DNA of 64,000 bases from NCBI RefSeq assembly GCF_014651595.1, contig NZ_BMXE01000003.1, positions 578,973 through 642,972 of the forward strand. Reading direction: 5' to 3'. The notes under the pieces are model-generated. The model made no database searches, was not told the origin of the DNA, and saw only the letters and a list, made by a program, of their open reading frames with translations. The DNA is from Pseudovibrio japonicus. GTDB taxonomy: Bacteria > Pseudomonadota > Alphaproteobacteria > Rhizobiales > Stappiaceae. Shown piece by piece: positions 45,136 through 52,905 of this stretch; position 1 is the stretch's first letter, and the number at the start of each line of letters is the position of its first letter. Position numbers and translations under genes: made by a program.

Positions 45136-46467
45136 ATGAAACGTGAGCAATGGGGAAGCCGCTTCGGCTTCATTATGGCTGCTGCAGGATCTGCAGTTGG
45201 CCTAGGTAATATCTGGAAATTTCCTTATCTGGCGGGGACACAGGGCGGCGGCGCTTTTCTGGTGGTCTATCTTGTCATCATGGCGACGATTGGTGCAGGC
45301 CTGATCATGGCGGAAATCGGGATTGGCCGTGCTGCCAAGAGAAACCCTGTAGGGGCTTTCCGCCTGCTGGGTAACAACATCTGGTCCAGTACCGGGGTGC
45401 TGGGCGTGATCACCGGGTTCATGATCCTGTCGTTCTACTCTGTCGTTGGCGGCTGGACGATTGCCTATCTGGTGAAGAGTATTGCAGGTACGGTGGAATC
45501 TGCGCGACCTGAACTGCTGGAGGCGCAGTTTGGCGGGTTGGTCTCTGCTGTCTGGGAGCCGATCCTTTATCATGGCGCGTTCATGGTGCTGACCATGGGC
45601 ATCGTTATTGCTGGTGTGGCCGAGGGCATTGAGCGTTCCGTGAAGGTGCTGATGCCCCTGCTGTTCATTCTTCTGATGGTTCTGGTGGTTCGTAGTGTTA
45701 CTCTGGATGGTGCCTGGGAAGGCATCGAGTTCTTCCTTGTGCCTGACTGGTCTCAGCTGGATGGTGAAATGGTGCGCGCTGCGCTGGGTCAGGCGTTCTT
45801 CAGTCTGTCGCTGGGTATGGGCGCGATGATCACCTACGGCTCTTATCTGGATAAGGGCGCGAATATTCCGAACGCATCCCTCTGGGTGGTCTTCCTGGCC
45901 GCAATGGTTGGTGTGCTGGGTGGTCTTCTGGTTCTGCCTGCCGTGTTTGCCTTTGGCATGGATCCAGGCGCGGGACCGGGCCTGACCTTCATCACGCTGC
46001 CAGCTGTGTTTGGTGAGATGATGGGTGGTTACATCTTCCAGATCATCTTCTTCGCCATGCTGCTTATTGCGGCGCTGACCTCTTCCATCTCCCTCCTGGC
46101 AATTCCAGTTGCTTTCTTTGCAGAAGAGTATGGCATTGAGCGCAAATGGTCCGCCGTTGTGGTGAGTATCGTGATCTTCATGATCGGTGTGCCTTGTTCT
46201 CTGGCACTGGGTGTCTGGGGTGAATACAAGTTGTTTGGCATGAACTTCTTCGATCTGATGGTCTATGCAGTTGACAACTACACCTTGCCGATTGGCGGCA
46301 TTCTGACCGCGCTGTTTGCTGGTTGGGTCGTGCTTGAGAGGCTTGGCTCTGAGCTGAACAATGACGGTTCCATTAGCTTCAAGTGGATGGGTGCTTTCAC
46401 CTGGATCATGCGGATCGTAGCTCCGCTGGCAGTTGTCTGGGTGATGCTGAGCGGTCTGCTGGGTTAA
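45136..46467 (+). CDS. Sodium-dependent transporter, NSS/SNF family, copy 2
   Basis: 443 residues, aligned end to end with copy 1; the N-terminus GFIMAAAGSAVGLGNIWKFPYL and FSLSLGMGAMITYGSYL are nearly identical, while external loops differ. It likely imports a related solute with Na+. It has its own 380-nt upstream region containing TGACA-ATC-TGTCA (45014-45026), a possible operator, and ends at a bidirectional terminator. Confidence 0.92.
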   Translation: MKREQWGSRFGFIMAAAGSAVGLGNIWKFPYLAGTQGGGAFLVVYLVIMATIGAGLIMAEIGIGRAAKRNPVGAFRLLGNNIWSSTGVLGVITGFMILSFYSVVGGWTIAYLVKSIAGTVESARPELLEAQFGGLVSAVWEPILYHGAFMVLTMGIVIAGVAEGIERSVKVLMPLLFILLMVLVVRSVTLDGAWEGIEFFLVPDWSQLDGEMVRAALGQAFFSLSLGMGAMITYGSYLDKGANIPNASLWVVFLAAMVGVLGGLLVLPAVFAFGMDPGAGPGLTFITLPAVFGEMMGGYIFQIIFFAMLLIAALTSSISLLAIPVAFFAEEYGIERKWSAVVVSIVIFMIGVPCSLALGVWGEYKLFGMNFFDLMVYAVDNYTLPIGGILTALFAGWVVLERLGSELNNDGSISFKWMGAFTWIMRIVAPLAVVWVMLSGLLG

Positions 46468-46498
46468 CACCTCAGGTAGCTTAGACATTGAAACCAAA

Positions 46499-46532
46499 AA
46501 CACCCCGATCAGAAATGGTCGGGGTGTTTTTT
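46499..46532. terminator. Bidirectional terminator between NSS copy 2 and the His-rich gene
   Basis: AACACCCCGA (46499-46508) with TCGGGGTGTT (46519-46528), T run on the plus strand and on the minus strand (A run before the stem). Confidence 0.92.
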
Positions 46533-46555
46533 GTTGAAGGGTTGGTGAAGAGGTT

Positions 46556-46834
46556 CTAGTGCATGCCGTTTCTATGGTGCGCGCGGGTATGTTCTTTGTG
46601 GTTGTGCATCTTGTTGTGATGGTGGCCGTTGTCTGAGTGGCCCTTGCCTGCGCGGTGTTTTTGCGGGTGCTTGTGGCCTTCAGGATCGCCGCCATGCTGG
46701 GTCGCCGGATGACTTTTGCGGCCGCGCTCATATTCCAAATGGTCCTTGTTGTGCTTGTGCACGCGTCCGTCGCCGTAGCGGCGGGCCATTTTCTCTTGTG
46801 TATGGGCTGATGTGAGTTGTTGTTTTTCTGTCAT
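46556..46834 (-). CDS. Histidine-rich small protein
   Basis: 92 residues with 19 His, most in the C-terminal half (GHHHNKMHNHKEH). GGGGGA lies just before the ATG and a shared terminator follows. Such His-rich tails bind Ni, Co, Zn or Cu, as in storage or chaperone proteins; nothing nearby shows which metal. No signal peptide. Low complexity makes the call moderate. Confidence 0.6.
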   Translation of the reverse strand: MTEKQQLTSAHTQEKMARRYGDGRVHKHNKDHLEYERGRKSHPATQHGGDPEGHKHPQKHRAGKGHSDNGHHHNKMHNHKEHTRAHHRNGMH

Positions 46835-46905
46835 CGGTTCCCCCGCTGTATGATTGCGGTTTCGGTTCTAACGGCTTGCGCTTCCCGCTTTTGCTTGATC
46901 GGACG

Positions 46906-47244
46906 TTAGTTCAGATAGCGGGATCTGAAGGTGTTCAGCGCGTCCATAAGGGTTTCCTGCTCATCCAGATGCCGGTTTGTTTCCGCCTCATGGAGGTCCA
47001 GCTGAGGGCTCTCTTCGGTCATGCGGAGATGGTCTGCAGAGTTCTCCCGTAGTTCGTCTAGAATATGCTCAAGGACCTGAAGGCGCTCTTTGAGCGTATG
47101 CTGGCTGCTGTGCTCCAGATAGTCTTTCAACTTGACCAGTTCTGCCTGCAAAATGGCGTTGTCTTTTATTTCCGAGCGATGCGTACTCATAATCCCTTCA
47201 AGAGCATTGACGTCTTCACTAGCAGTGGGGTTCTTTTGGCTCAT
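46906..47244 (-). CDS. Small coiled-coil protein, unknown
   Basis: 112 residues from the ATG at 47244 (AGGAGA 6 nt upstream; an in-frame ATG 48 nt earlier lacks one). Almost entirely charged heptad-like helix (LKDYLEHSSQHTLKERLQVLEHILDELRENS), no Cys. Cytoplasmic. I recognise no family. It reads toward the His-rich gene, 71 nt away. Confidence 0.65.
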   Translation of the reverse strand: MSQKNPTASEDVNALEGIMSTHRSEIKDNAILQAELVKLKDYLEHSSQHTLKERLQVLEHILDELRENSADHLRMTEESPQLDLHEAETNRHLDEQETLMDALNTFRSRYLN

Positions 47245-47557
47245 TGCGGATCTCCTCGTTCTTGGGGGAGCGTACCTACCTGTTTCTGGCATTGTTTAAT
47301 TATGATCTAGTCATAAAACGGGTTGATTGACCTTGCCTAATGGAAAAGAGGTAAGCTGGCCCCTAAACTCGAAATGATAGTTCTATGAGAATTTTCAAGG
47401 CTGGTGATTGCTTGCGCTAATGTGGTTGCAAGGCTTGTTTTTGTTGGTGTTTCCTTAACCATCTCTCCAACCGACCTTGCGTCCATTTTCACGCTGACGC
47501 AGCGTTCTCGTCATTCCTCATATGGCGCTTTTAAGCAGTTATCGTGAGGATTTTGGC
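47245..47557. other. Divergent promoter region
   Basis: 313 nt between the coiled-coil gene and the 224-residue gene. Nothing specific recognised. Confidence 0.4.
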
Positions 47558-48232
47558 GTGAAAAACACAATAAAAGCAGATGAGCTTGATCCGGAAACTC
47601 TGGAGTTTGGTCTTCTTGTTGGCCTGCTTCTTCCTGCAGGCAAAGACCCGGCAGAATACAAACTCAATAAAGACTGGCTGAAAGACCCGGTTGCCCAATT
47701 GCGCAAGCATTTGAAGAAGATCAACAAGGATCTGAACAATTGCCTGAAGGATGCTTTGCACGCTGTGAAATCAGCTGATGCTGCCGTCGCTTCAGATGCT
47801 GGGAATGAGCTTGGCAAGTGGAACCCGTTGCTCTTCCCAGCCCTTGGGTTTGGCGGCCATGTGGCGGATCTGGGCGAAGTACCTGCAATTGACTGGCTCT
47901 CGCTAATTTCAAACGGCGGCGACGTTCCAGAGACGATTGATCATTGGATCCAGAAAATCGCCGGTAACAGCAAACTGCTAAAAGCCTGGGGCGCGGCGCT
48001 TGTTGGTCTGATCAGTGGTCAGGTCCATTACCCAACAGGCAAGGGAACGCCCGATGATCCCTACCTCTATGCCATCGCAGAAGTGGGCTCGATGGGAACC
48101 TTGTATATGTCGCTGGCAGGGAAAAAGGAGAAGGACGGAACGTTCGTTCTTGTCCCAGGCCTGTCGTTCGACAGTGACGCGGTTGGTCTGGACCCGAAAA
48201 AGCAAGGGGCTGATGGGACAGGACGTCCTTAA
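47558..48232 (+). CDS. Conserved-looking protein of 224 residues, unknown
   Basis: GTG start at 47558 with GAGGA 7 nt upstream; an ATG 36 nt earlier has no ribosome site. The protein has a helical N-terminal half with Lys/Asp-rich amphipathic helices (LRKHLKKINKDLNNCLKDALH) and a mixed C-terminal half (DPYLYAIAEVGSMGTLYMSLAGKKEKDGTFVLVPG). No signal peptide or membrane helix. Not recognised. It is the last gene before the tRNA-Thr fragment that marks the integrated element. Confidence 0.7.
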   Translation: MKNTIKADELDPETLEFGLLVGLLLPAGKDPAEYKLNKDWLKDPVAQLRKHLKKINKDLNNCLKDALHAVKSADAAVASDAGNELGKWNPLLFPALGFGGHVADLGEVPAIDWLSLISNGGDVPETIDHWIQKIAGNSKLLKAWGAALVGLISGQVHYPTGKGTPDDPYLYAIAEVGSMGTLYMSLAGKKEKDGTFVLVPGLSFDSDAVGLDPKKQGADGTGRP

Positions 48233-48262
48233 GCCCTGATCTACCTGAGACCAGAAAAGCAA

Positions 48263-48284
48263 AAAGCCTCCCGAGGGAGGCTTT
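48263..48284 (-). terminator. Terminator formerly downstream of tRNA-Thr
   Basis: 10-bp perfect stem AAAGCCTCCC/GGGAGGCTTT. The T run is on the minus strand, the orientation of the tRNA-Thr fragment that ends 30 nt away. It therefore looks like the original chromosomal terminator of that tRNA, left behind on this side of the inserted element. It can also end the plus-strand gene weakly. Confidence 0.7.
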
Positions 48285-48314
48285 GAAATTCTCTTGTGAA
48301 ATCAAGAGGAAGAG

Positions 48315-48359
48315 TGGTGCCGGCAGCAGGGATCGAACCCGCGACCCCCTGATTACAAG
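48315..48359 (-). other. 3' fragment of tRNA-Thr(TGT): attachment site of an integrative element
   Basis: On the minus strand 45 nt match the 3' half of a tRNA from the anticodon loop (TTGTAA, anticodon TGT) through the T-arm (GGTTCGATCC) to CCA. The matching 5' half is absent: the sequence to the right (48360 onward) is unrelated. That is the classical displaced att copy. The element lies to the right and an intact tRNA-Thr should stand at its other end, outside the window. Confidence 0.85.
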
Positions 48360-48528
48360 TTTGATTTTTATGGATATTTTAAGATTCACTGAAGTTCCCT
48401 AAGGTTCAAATTATGAGGTAAATCAGCTCACTAATAGATATCCTCATTCCTTAGTATTCTTCTCTTTTCCTTTTGGCGTGCTTACTATGTGATTACTGGA
48501 GAGACTTCTAGTAAGCACGGAGCACTGA

Positions 48529-49752
48529 ATGGCACGTATCTCGAAGCAAGTCGTCGATCAAGCTCAGCCGCAAAGCAAAGACGCATATGTGTGGGATGAA
48601 GAACTCAAGGGTTTTGGTCTTAAAATCACTCCAACCGGGCATAAGGTTTATCTTATCCAGTATCGTATTGGTGGACGCGCTGGAAGGACACGCCGCTACA
48701 CAATTGGACGTCATGGCAAGATTACACCCGATGCGGCAAGGAAGGAAGCTAAAAGGCTTCTGGGCGAGGCGTTGTCTGGGAATGACCCATCGACAAGAAA
48801 GGATGAAAAGCGCGGTGCCAAGAGCCTCTACGAGCTCATAGAGACATTTCTGGAAGAACACGCAGAGGCCAAGCTTAAGCCTGTTACTGCGCTTGAATAC
48901 CGACGTTCATTTGATTTGCATGTGAAAACCAGACTTTACAATGTTCCGGTTGAGGAGATTACCCGTGCTGATGTTACGCGCATGCACCATGCCATGAGGG
49001 CGAAGCCCTATCAGGCAAATCGGACATTGGCTTTTCTCTCAAAATTCTTCAATTGGTGCGAGAAATATGGATATCGCCCGGACGGTTCGAACCCATGCAG
49101 GCACGTTGAGAAGTTCAAGGAGTATCGACGTGAGCGCTTTTTATCTGCCGAGGAGCTGGGAGCCCTCAGTGAGGCGATACGTGTAGCTGAAACAGAGGGG
49201 TTTGTTAGCAAGAAAGGCAATCTCTGGAAGCCCAGTGTGTTTGCAGTTGCAGCGGTTCGACTACTCATCATGACGGGGGCGCGCCTCTCGGAGATCCTAA
49301 CGCTCAAGTGGGAGTATATCGACTTCAAAAAAGCGCAGGCTCACCTTCCAGATTCAAAGACAGGTGCAAAGACGCTTTACTTAAATGCTCCAGCCTTGGC
49401 ATTGCTAAATGATCTCCCTGAACTGGAAGGTAATCCATATGTGATTTGTGGAGATAAGCCAGGTACGCACATCGTGAACTTGCAAAAGGCGTGGCGCAAG
49501 ATACGGGCTGAGGCTGGTTTAGAGGATGTGCGTATTCACGACCTACGACATAGCTTTGCTTCTGTGGCTGCTGGTTCTGGAATGTCTTTGCCGATGATAG
49601 GAAAACTTTTGGGACATTCTCAACCAGCAACAACAGCGCGCTATGCGCACCTTGCTTCAGATCCTATGCAGCAAGCCAGTGAAGCCATCGCAAAGGCTAT
49701 TAATGGTGCAATGAACGATAGGGAAATAAGTAATGCACAGAAAAAAAGTTAG
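48529..49752 (+). CDS. Tyrosine recombinase (island integrase)
   Basis: 407 residues. Arm-type DNA-binding N-terminus (DUF4102-like, LKITPTGHKVYLIQYRIGGR with RRYTIGRHG), core-binding domain about 100-195, catalytic domain with Arg252 in TGARLSEIL, His337-x-x-Arg340 in HDLRHSF, His363 in LLGHSQ and Tyr372 in ARYAHL: all catalytic residues intact. GGAG 6 nt before the ATG. It begins 170 nt from the tRNA-Thr fragment and reads into the island. This P4-type integrase class typically targets tRNA 3' ends. Confidence 0.95.
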   Translation: MARISKQVVDQAQPQSKDAYVWDEELKGFGLKITPTGHKVYLIQYRIGGRAGRTRRYTIGRHGKITPDAARKEAKRLLGEALSGNDPSTRKDEKRGAKSLYELIETFLEEHAEAKLKPVTALEYRRSFDLHVKTRLYNVPVEEITRADVTRMHHAMRAKPYQANRTLAFLSKFFNWCEKYGYRPDGSNPCRHVEKFKEYRRERFLSAEELGALSEAIRVAETEGFVSKKGNLWKPSVFAVAAVRLLIMTGARLSEILTLKWEYIDFKKAQAHLPDSKTGAKTLYLNAPALALLNDLPELEGNPYVICGDKPGTHIVNLQKAWRKIRAEAGLEDVRIHDLRHSFASVAAGSGMSLPMIGKLLGHSQPATTARYAHLASDPMQQASEAIAKAINGAMNDREISNAQKKS

Positions 49753-49937
49753 TCTAAATTGGTCATTTTTTTGATTAACTTGTCAAAATTTTTATCATAA
49801 GGCAAAATCAGTCCATTTTATTGAACTTCGCCTTCTGCGATGGTTTTTCCTGATCGATTTTCTACTTGATGGCTGTTGGTTTCCTAGTCAACACTAATGA
49901 GCACTTGAATAGATAGTAACTCTCTGAGGTGTTCTTA

Positions 49938-50129
49938 ATGACTAAAGTGTCTTTATTGACCGCACAGGATGCAGCAAAATATCTCACCCTATCTCCATCG
50001 ACATTGGCGAAGATGCGACTTACCGGTGCTTCGCCAAAATTTATCAAGTTAGGGCGACGTGTAGCATACCGTATTGAAGACCTTGATCTTTGGGTTGAAA
50101 AGAAAATGCGGTCGTCGACATCAGAGTGA
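49938..50129 (+). CDS. AlpA-like excisionase/HTH protein
   Basis: 63 residues from the ATG at 49938 (GAGG 8 nt upstream). Helix-turn-helix of the HTH_17/excisionase type: LLTAQDAAKYLTLSPSTLAKMRLTG, then the wing KFIKLGRRVAYRIEDLDLWVEKK. Typically it stimulates excision or regulates integrase, and its position after int fits. Confidence 0.88.
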   Translation: MTKVSLLTAQDAAKYLTLSPSTLAKMRLTGASPKFIKLGRRVAYRIEDLDLWVEKKMRSSTSE

Positions 50130-50670
50130 CTGTAATAACTCATTTTGCCACAAGGCAAAACTTCATTCACAACCTGCTGTAAAATTGGTGTCACGGTTCA
50201 GTAGTTGCCGGCTAGCGTATTCTGCTTTCGGCTACTCATGGTGTCATTGTCGATGAACAGATTTTAATCTCAGCACTAAAAGAGAGTGGTCGGTTTTATG
50301 ACGGCAGCGCTCTCGGCATGCATAGCATGTTTGGTTGTACTGTGGGGCACCGCGAACAACAACCCTGGCTCGAAAGCTCCGAGGGGTGCGGTCGCTGATT
50401 ACCTGATCAGTGTTAAAGTAGGGAGTAACCGTCTGGTGCAGGTTTCGTCCAGCGGCTCCGAAGTGGCGGTCTGGCTCCGACAGACAAGATCACGGAGGAG
50501 AAGAGACGCACCTCTTTTGTGGGGCTTGCGCTCTTTCTCCTCGTAACGGATCTTCACCAACAGACAAATCAAATACACTAGACAAATACTTTAAGGATCT
50601 CTTTGGTTGAGTCTCTCGTATGTGACAGACTCTGAGAGAGTTGGTGCCTAACGTGCGAGGTGTAATTGCG
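50130..50670. other. Stretch with only decayed or doubtful reading frames
   Basis: Two frames carry protein-like text broken by stops and frame changes: one through 50228-50398 (ends SSEGCGR) and one through 50418-50612 (ends LDKYFKDLFG). Neither has a start codon with a ribosome site. An 82-codon frame (50298-50546) with a hydrophobic N-terminus exists but is unconvincing. Best read as remnant coding sequence. Confidence 0.4.
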
Positions 50671-50805
50671 ATGCGGGAACTTGTGACCAAAGAGTATTTA
50701 GAACAGTCTCTGTGGATATATGGGAAACGGCTTACCTTGCGACTTACAGTCTGTTTTACTCTCTGTCTTGGCTGTTATTTCCTGTTTGCGAAATGGCTGT
50801 TTTAG
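50671..50805 (+). CDS. Small single-pass membrane protein, 44 residues
   Basis: ATG at 50671 with GAGG 11 nt upstream, stop TAG at 50803-50805. Sequence begins MRELVTKEYLEQSLWIYGKR, then a hydrophobic helix (LTVCFTLCLGCYFLFAKWLF) to the end. The pattern of short TK-x-x-L-x-x-x-L helix followed by one membrane helix recalls DUF1640/CCDC90-like small proteins often carried by islands. Function unknown. Confidence 0.55.
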   Translation: MRELVTKEYLEQSLWIYGKRLTLRLTVCFTLCLGCYFLFAKWLF

Positions 50806-50876
50806 AAGACGTGCTTTCATAGAAACACATGCTGATGCCTTCTGAAGGCTGATAAAGCCCACTCCCACCTGATGTT

Positions 50877-51233
50877 TTGAAATTAGTTGCTGAAGCTACT
50901 CTTGCCGACCTTAGAGATGCGATGGATGAGCAATTGCTAGTTGGGCACAAAAAAGCAGCAGAAATCTTGGGAACAGATCCTGAAATCCTGGCTACAGCAG
51001 GAGATCTTGGGCAGATCAAGTTCAAGATCAAAGGCAAGCGCCGGTTTTACTCGCTGCTGTTTCTCTTTGAATATCTCGTAACACCAGCATTGGAGGGCGC
51101 TGAGGGATCTTGGACACCAAGAACACTAAAGAGCAGTTTGCGGAGCAAAGAACGCCTGACGCCATCCAATGGGGTGGTTGCTAACTCTTTTGCTGGGCAA
51201 CTCCGCCCTCCTAAAGGGAAGAGAAGAAAATAA
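50877..51233 (+). pseudogene. Possible truncated DNA-binding-type protein
   Basis: 118 residues if it starts at TTG 50877, but there is no good ribosome site, and coding-like sequence runs upstream of TTG to a stop (LPPDVLK...). The middle, GHKKAAEILGTDPEILATAG, then QIKFKIKGKRRFYSLLFLFEYL, looks like a helix-turn-helix of the excisionase or antitoxin kind. The tail is basic. It may be a 3' remnant of a longer gene or a weakly translated small regulator (ATG at 50922 possible). Confidence 0.45.
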
Positions 51234-51436
51234 GAACGAGATCTCGTATTTGCTGTGTTCGCTTACCTTTGACTTCGTCTTATTAAATCAACCCTCAAGT
51301 GGACTGGAACTCTAATAGCACAAGACTGCTGAACGGCAGGTGAGGCCGTTTCCCATTTTGAGGTTCATTTCCCATTTCTCTGTTTTCGAAAGAATGCCGC
51401 AACCTCGAGAATATCATTTCTTTCAAAACATTGAGG

Positions 51437-52831
51437 CTATTGCAGCTGATCTCGTTCCGTCCAAACTTCGGAATCGGAAATCCAATTTTTCTTTTCCAAA
51501 AAACGTTTAAATACTGCGCTGCGGCTGCCCCGCGGTGGCCACCCGTTCAGAAGGAACCTATAGGGGGGGAGCAAGATCCCGCGAACTGATAAATCCTTGT
51601 CTTGGTGTACATGAAGTGGTGTGTAACTTGAAAACTCCAATACAACGCACCCATTCGGGTGACCGTGCTGCTTACCATTTTTATCTGCTGAAAAGACGCT
51701 TATGGCGGGTCTGACTGAGCTTGCAAAACCTGTGCGGTAGTTTCCTTTGGCGCCATGGTGCATTACTTGGAAAACACCAGCATTTGATATTCGCTGTTTT
51801 GCTCTAAAGAACTTCATGAAATGGTCCACGCGCCCTTTCTCTTTCAGGTGGCCATCGCCAGTATAGAAAACTCCTGTGCGGTTCTCAAAAGGGAGGAGCT
51901 TTTGGTGTTCTTCTGGTTGTGAAGCCTTTACCTCCCTGCGAGCGCGCGATGAATATGAATACAAGAACGGGTTACCAATGAGCGGAGCTGCATACAGCAT
52001 TAAGGAAATTCGATTTCGTTGAGGTGCAGAGCGACCAAACTCCTTGTCATAGCGTTTCTTAATTATGTCCAAAGCCCGTTCACGGTGTTGATTGAGAGTT
52101 TTGGGGTTGATTAGATATCGAACCAACAGAGAAATACGCTTTACGAATTTCGAGCTTATCTTCTTACGCTTCTTCAAATTGTATGGCGGGAAATAAGGGA
52201 TAAACTCCCAGAAAGTTTCATAGGTAAATACGGAGTTGGGCTCGGAGAAGAGTGCCCCAAGACTGAGTTGTCTGTTTATGTCTTTTTGGTTTTCCTCTCC
52301 CCAATCCGTCTCAAAACGTGTTTCCTCTGGAAGTCTTCTCAGGTTTAAGGGAGTGCCATCGTCAGGGCTGTCACTACTCGTTTGAGGAACAAAAACGACT
52401 TGTATTCCTTCCTCGCCAGCAACGGCTTTAATAAACCCAACAGGGTTGAGGAGGAAACTAGCGGTCCTTATGCTCACTGATGTAGAGTTGGTGAGCATGA
52501 GCTGTATCCTTTCGATGAAAGGAATATACGGGAGAAATATTGTTTTTACTTGGAAAGCTCGCAGCAGCTCAACAATGCCGTTTATGTGATCTTCGTCGAA
52601 ATGCGATATGACAAGCAAATCTATAGGTGGTTTTTCTGTGGCTGTAGTCGTTTTAAAGAATGAACGAAAATTCTTGATCTCCCGCTTCACAGTTTCGATG
52701 CTTGTGCTTGAACCGCAATCATACACCCAAGTGAAAACTGGGGTTTCCGTTCTCTCGTCAAAAATTTGACCTGATGAGAATAAGCCTTGCCCCACCGGAT
52801 GAAAGCGATACTCAAATTGAATTTGTTGCAC
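51437..52831 (-). CDS. MBL-fold hydrolase, ComEC-type, last gene of the restriction cluster
   Basis: 464 residues, GTG start. Metal site of the metallo-beta-lactamase fold: YDCGSS near residue 37-42, HFDEDH (77-82) in LLVISHFDEDHINGIVELL, then TGDGH and MHHGAKGNY in the C-terminal third, which is the ComEC/Rec2-like arrangement found in nucleases. A large helical insert (about 200-320) is unusual. No signal or membrane segment. It begins 74 nt after the hsdR stop on the same strand, so it is probably the sixth gene of the operon. Nuclease activity is inferred. Confidence 0.8.
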   Translation of the reverse strand: MQQIQFEYRFHPVGQGLFSSGQIFDERTETPVFTWVYDCGSSTSIETVKREIKNFRSFFKTTTATEKPPIDLLVISHFDEDHINGIVELLRAFQVKTIFLPYIPFIERIQLMLTNSTSVSIRTASFLLNPVGFIKAVAGEEGIQVVFVPQTSSDSPDDGTPLNLRRLPEETRFETDWGEENQKDINRQLSLGALFSEPNSVFTYETFWEFIPYFPPYNLKKRKKISSKFVKRISLLVRYLINPKTLNQHRERALDIIKKRYDKEFGRSAPQRNRISLMLYAAPLIGNPFLYSYSSRARREVKASQPEEHQKLLPFENRTGVFYTGDGHLKEKGRVDHFMKFFRAKQRISNAGVFQVMHHGAKGNYRTGFASSVRPAISVFSADKNGKQHGHPNGCVVLEFSSYTPLHVHQDKDLSVRGILLPPYRFLLNGWPPRGSRSAVFKRFLEKKNWISDSEVWTERDQLQ

Positions 52832-52905
52832 TAGTTTTGCTCTTGAAAATGTTATTTATTGAATGGAGTTCTTGAGGCTTCAGCAAAGGTCTCTTGATTA
52901 CTACT

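Noticed and set aside
45202..46731. 509-codon frame antisense to NSS copy 2
   Set aside because: It is a His/Gln/Thr-rich shadow of the transporter and runs through the bidirectional terminator and the His-rich gene; no protein features.
48012..48389. 125-codon minus-strand frame across the tRNA-Thr fragment
   Set aside because: It reads through the tRNA fragment and terminator and lies opposite a better-supported gene.
50298..50546. 82-codon frame in the island with hydrophobic N-terminus
   Set aside because: Weak ribosome site, unconvincing composition, and other frames in the same stretch look more protein-like; described as a remnant region instead.
51332..51350. AACGGC/GCCGTT hairpin after the MBL gene as terminator
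   Set aside because: Only 6 bp and no T run on the minus strand; not enough to call the operon end.
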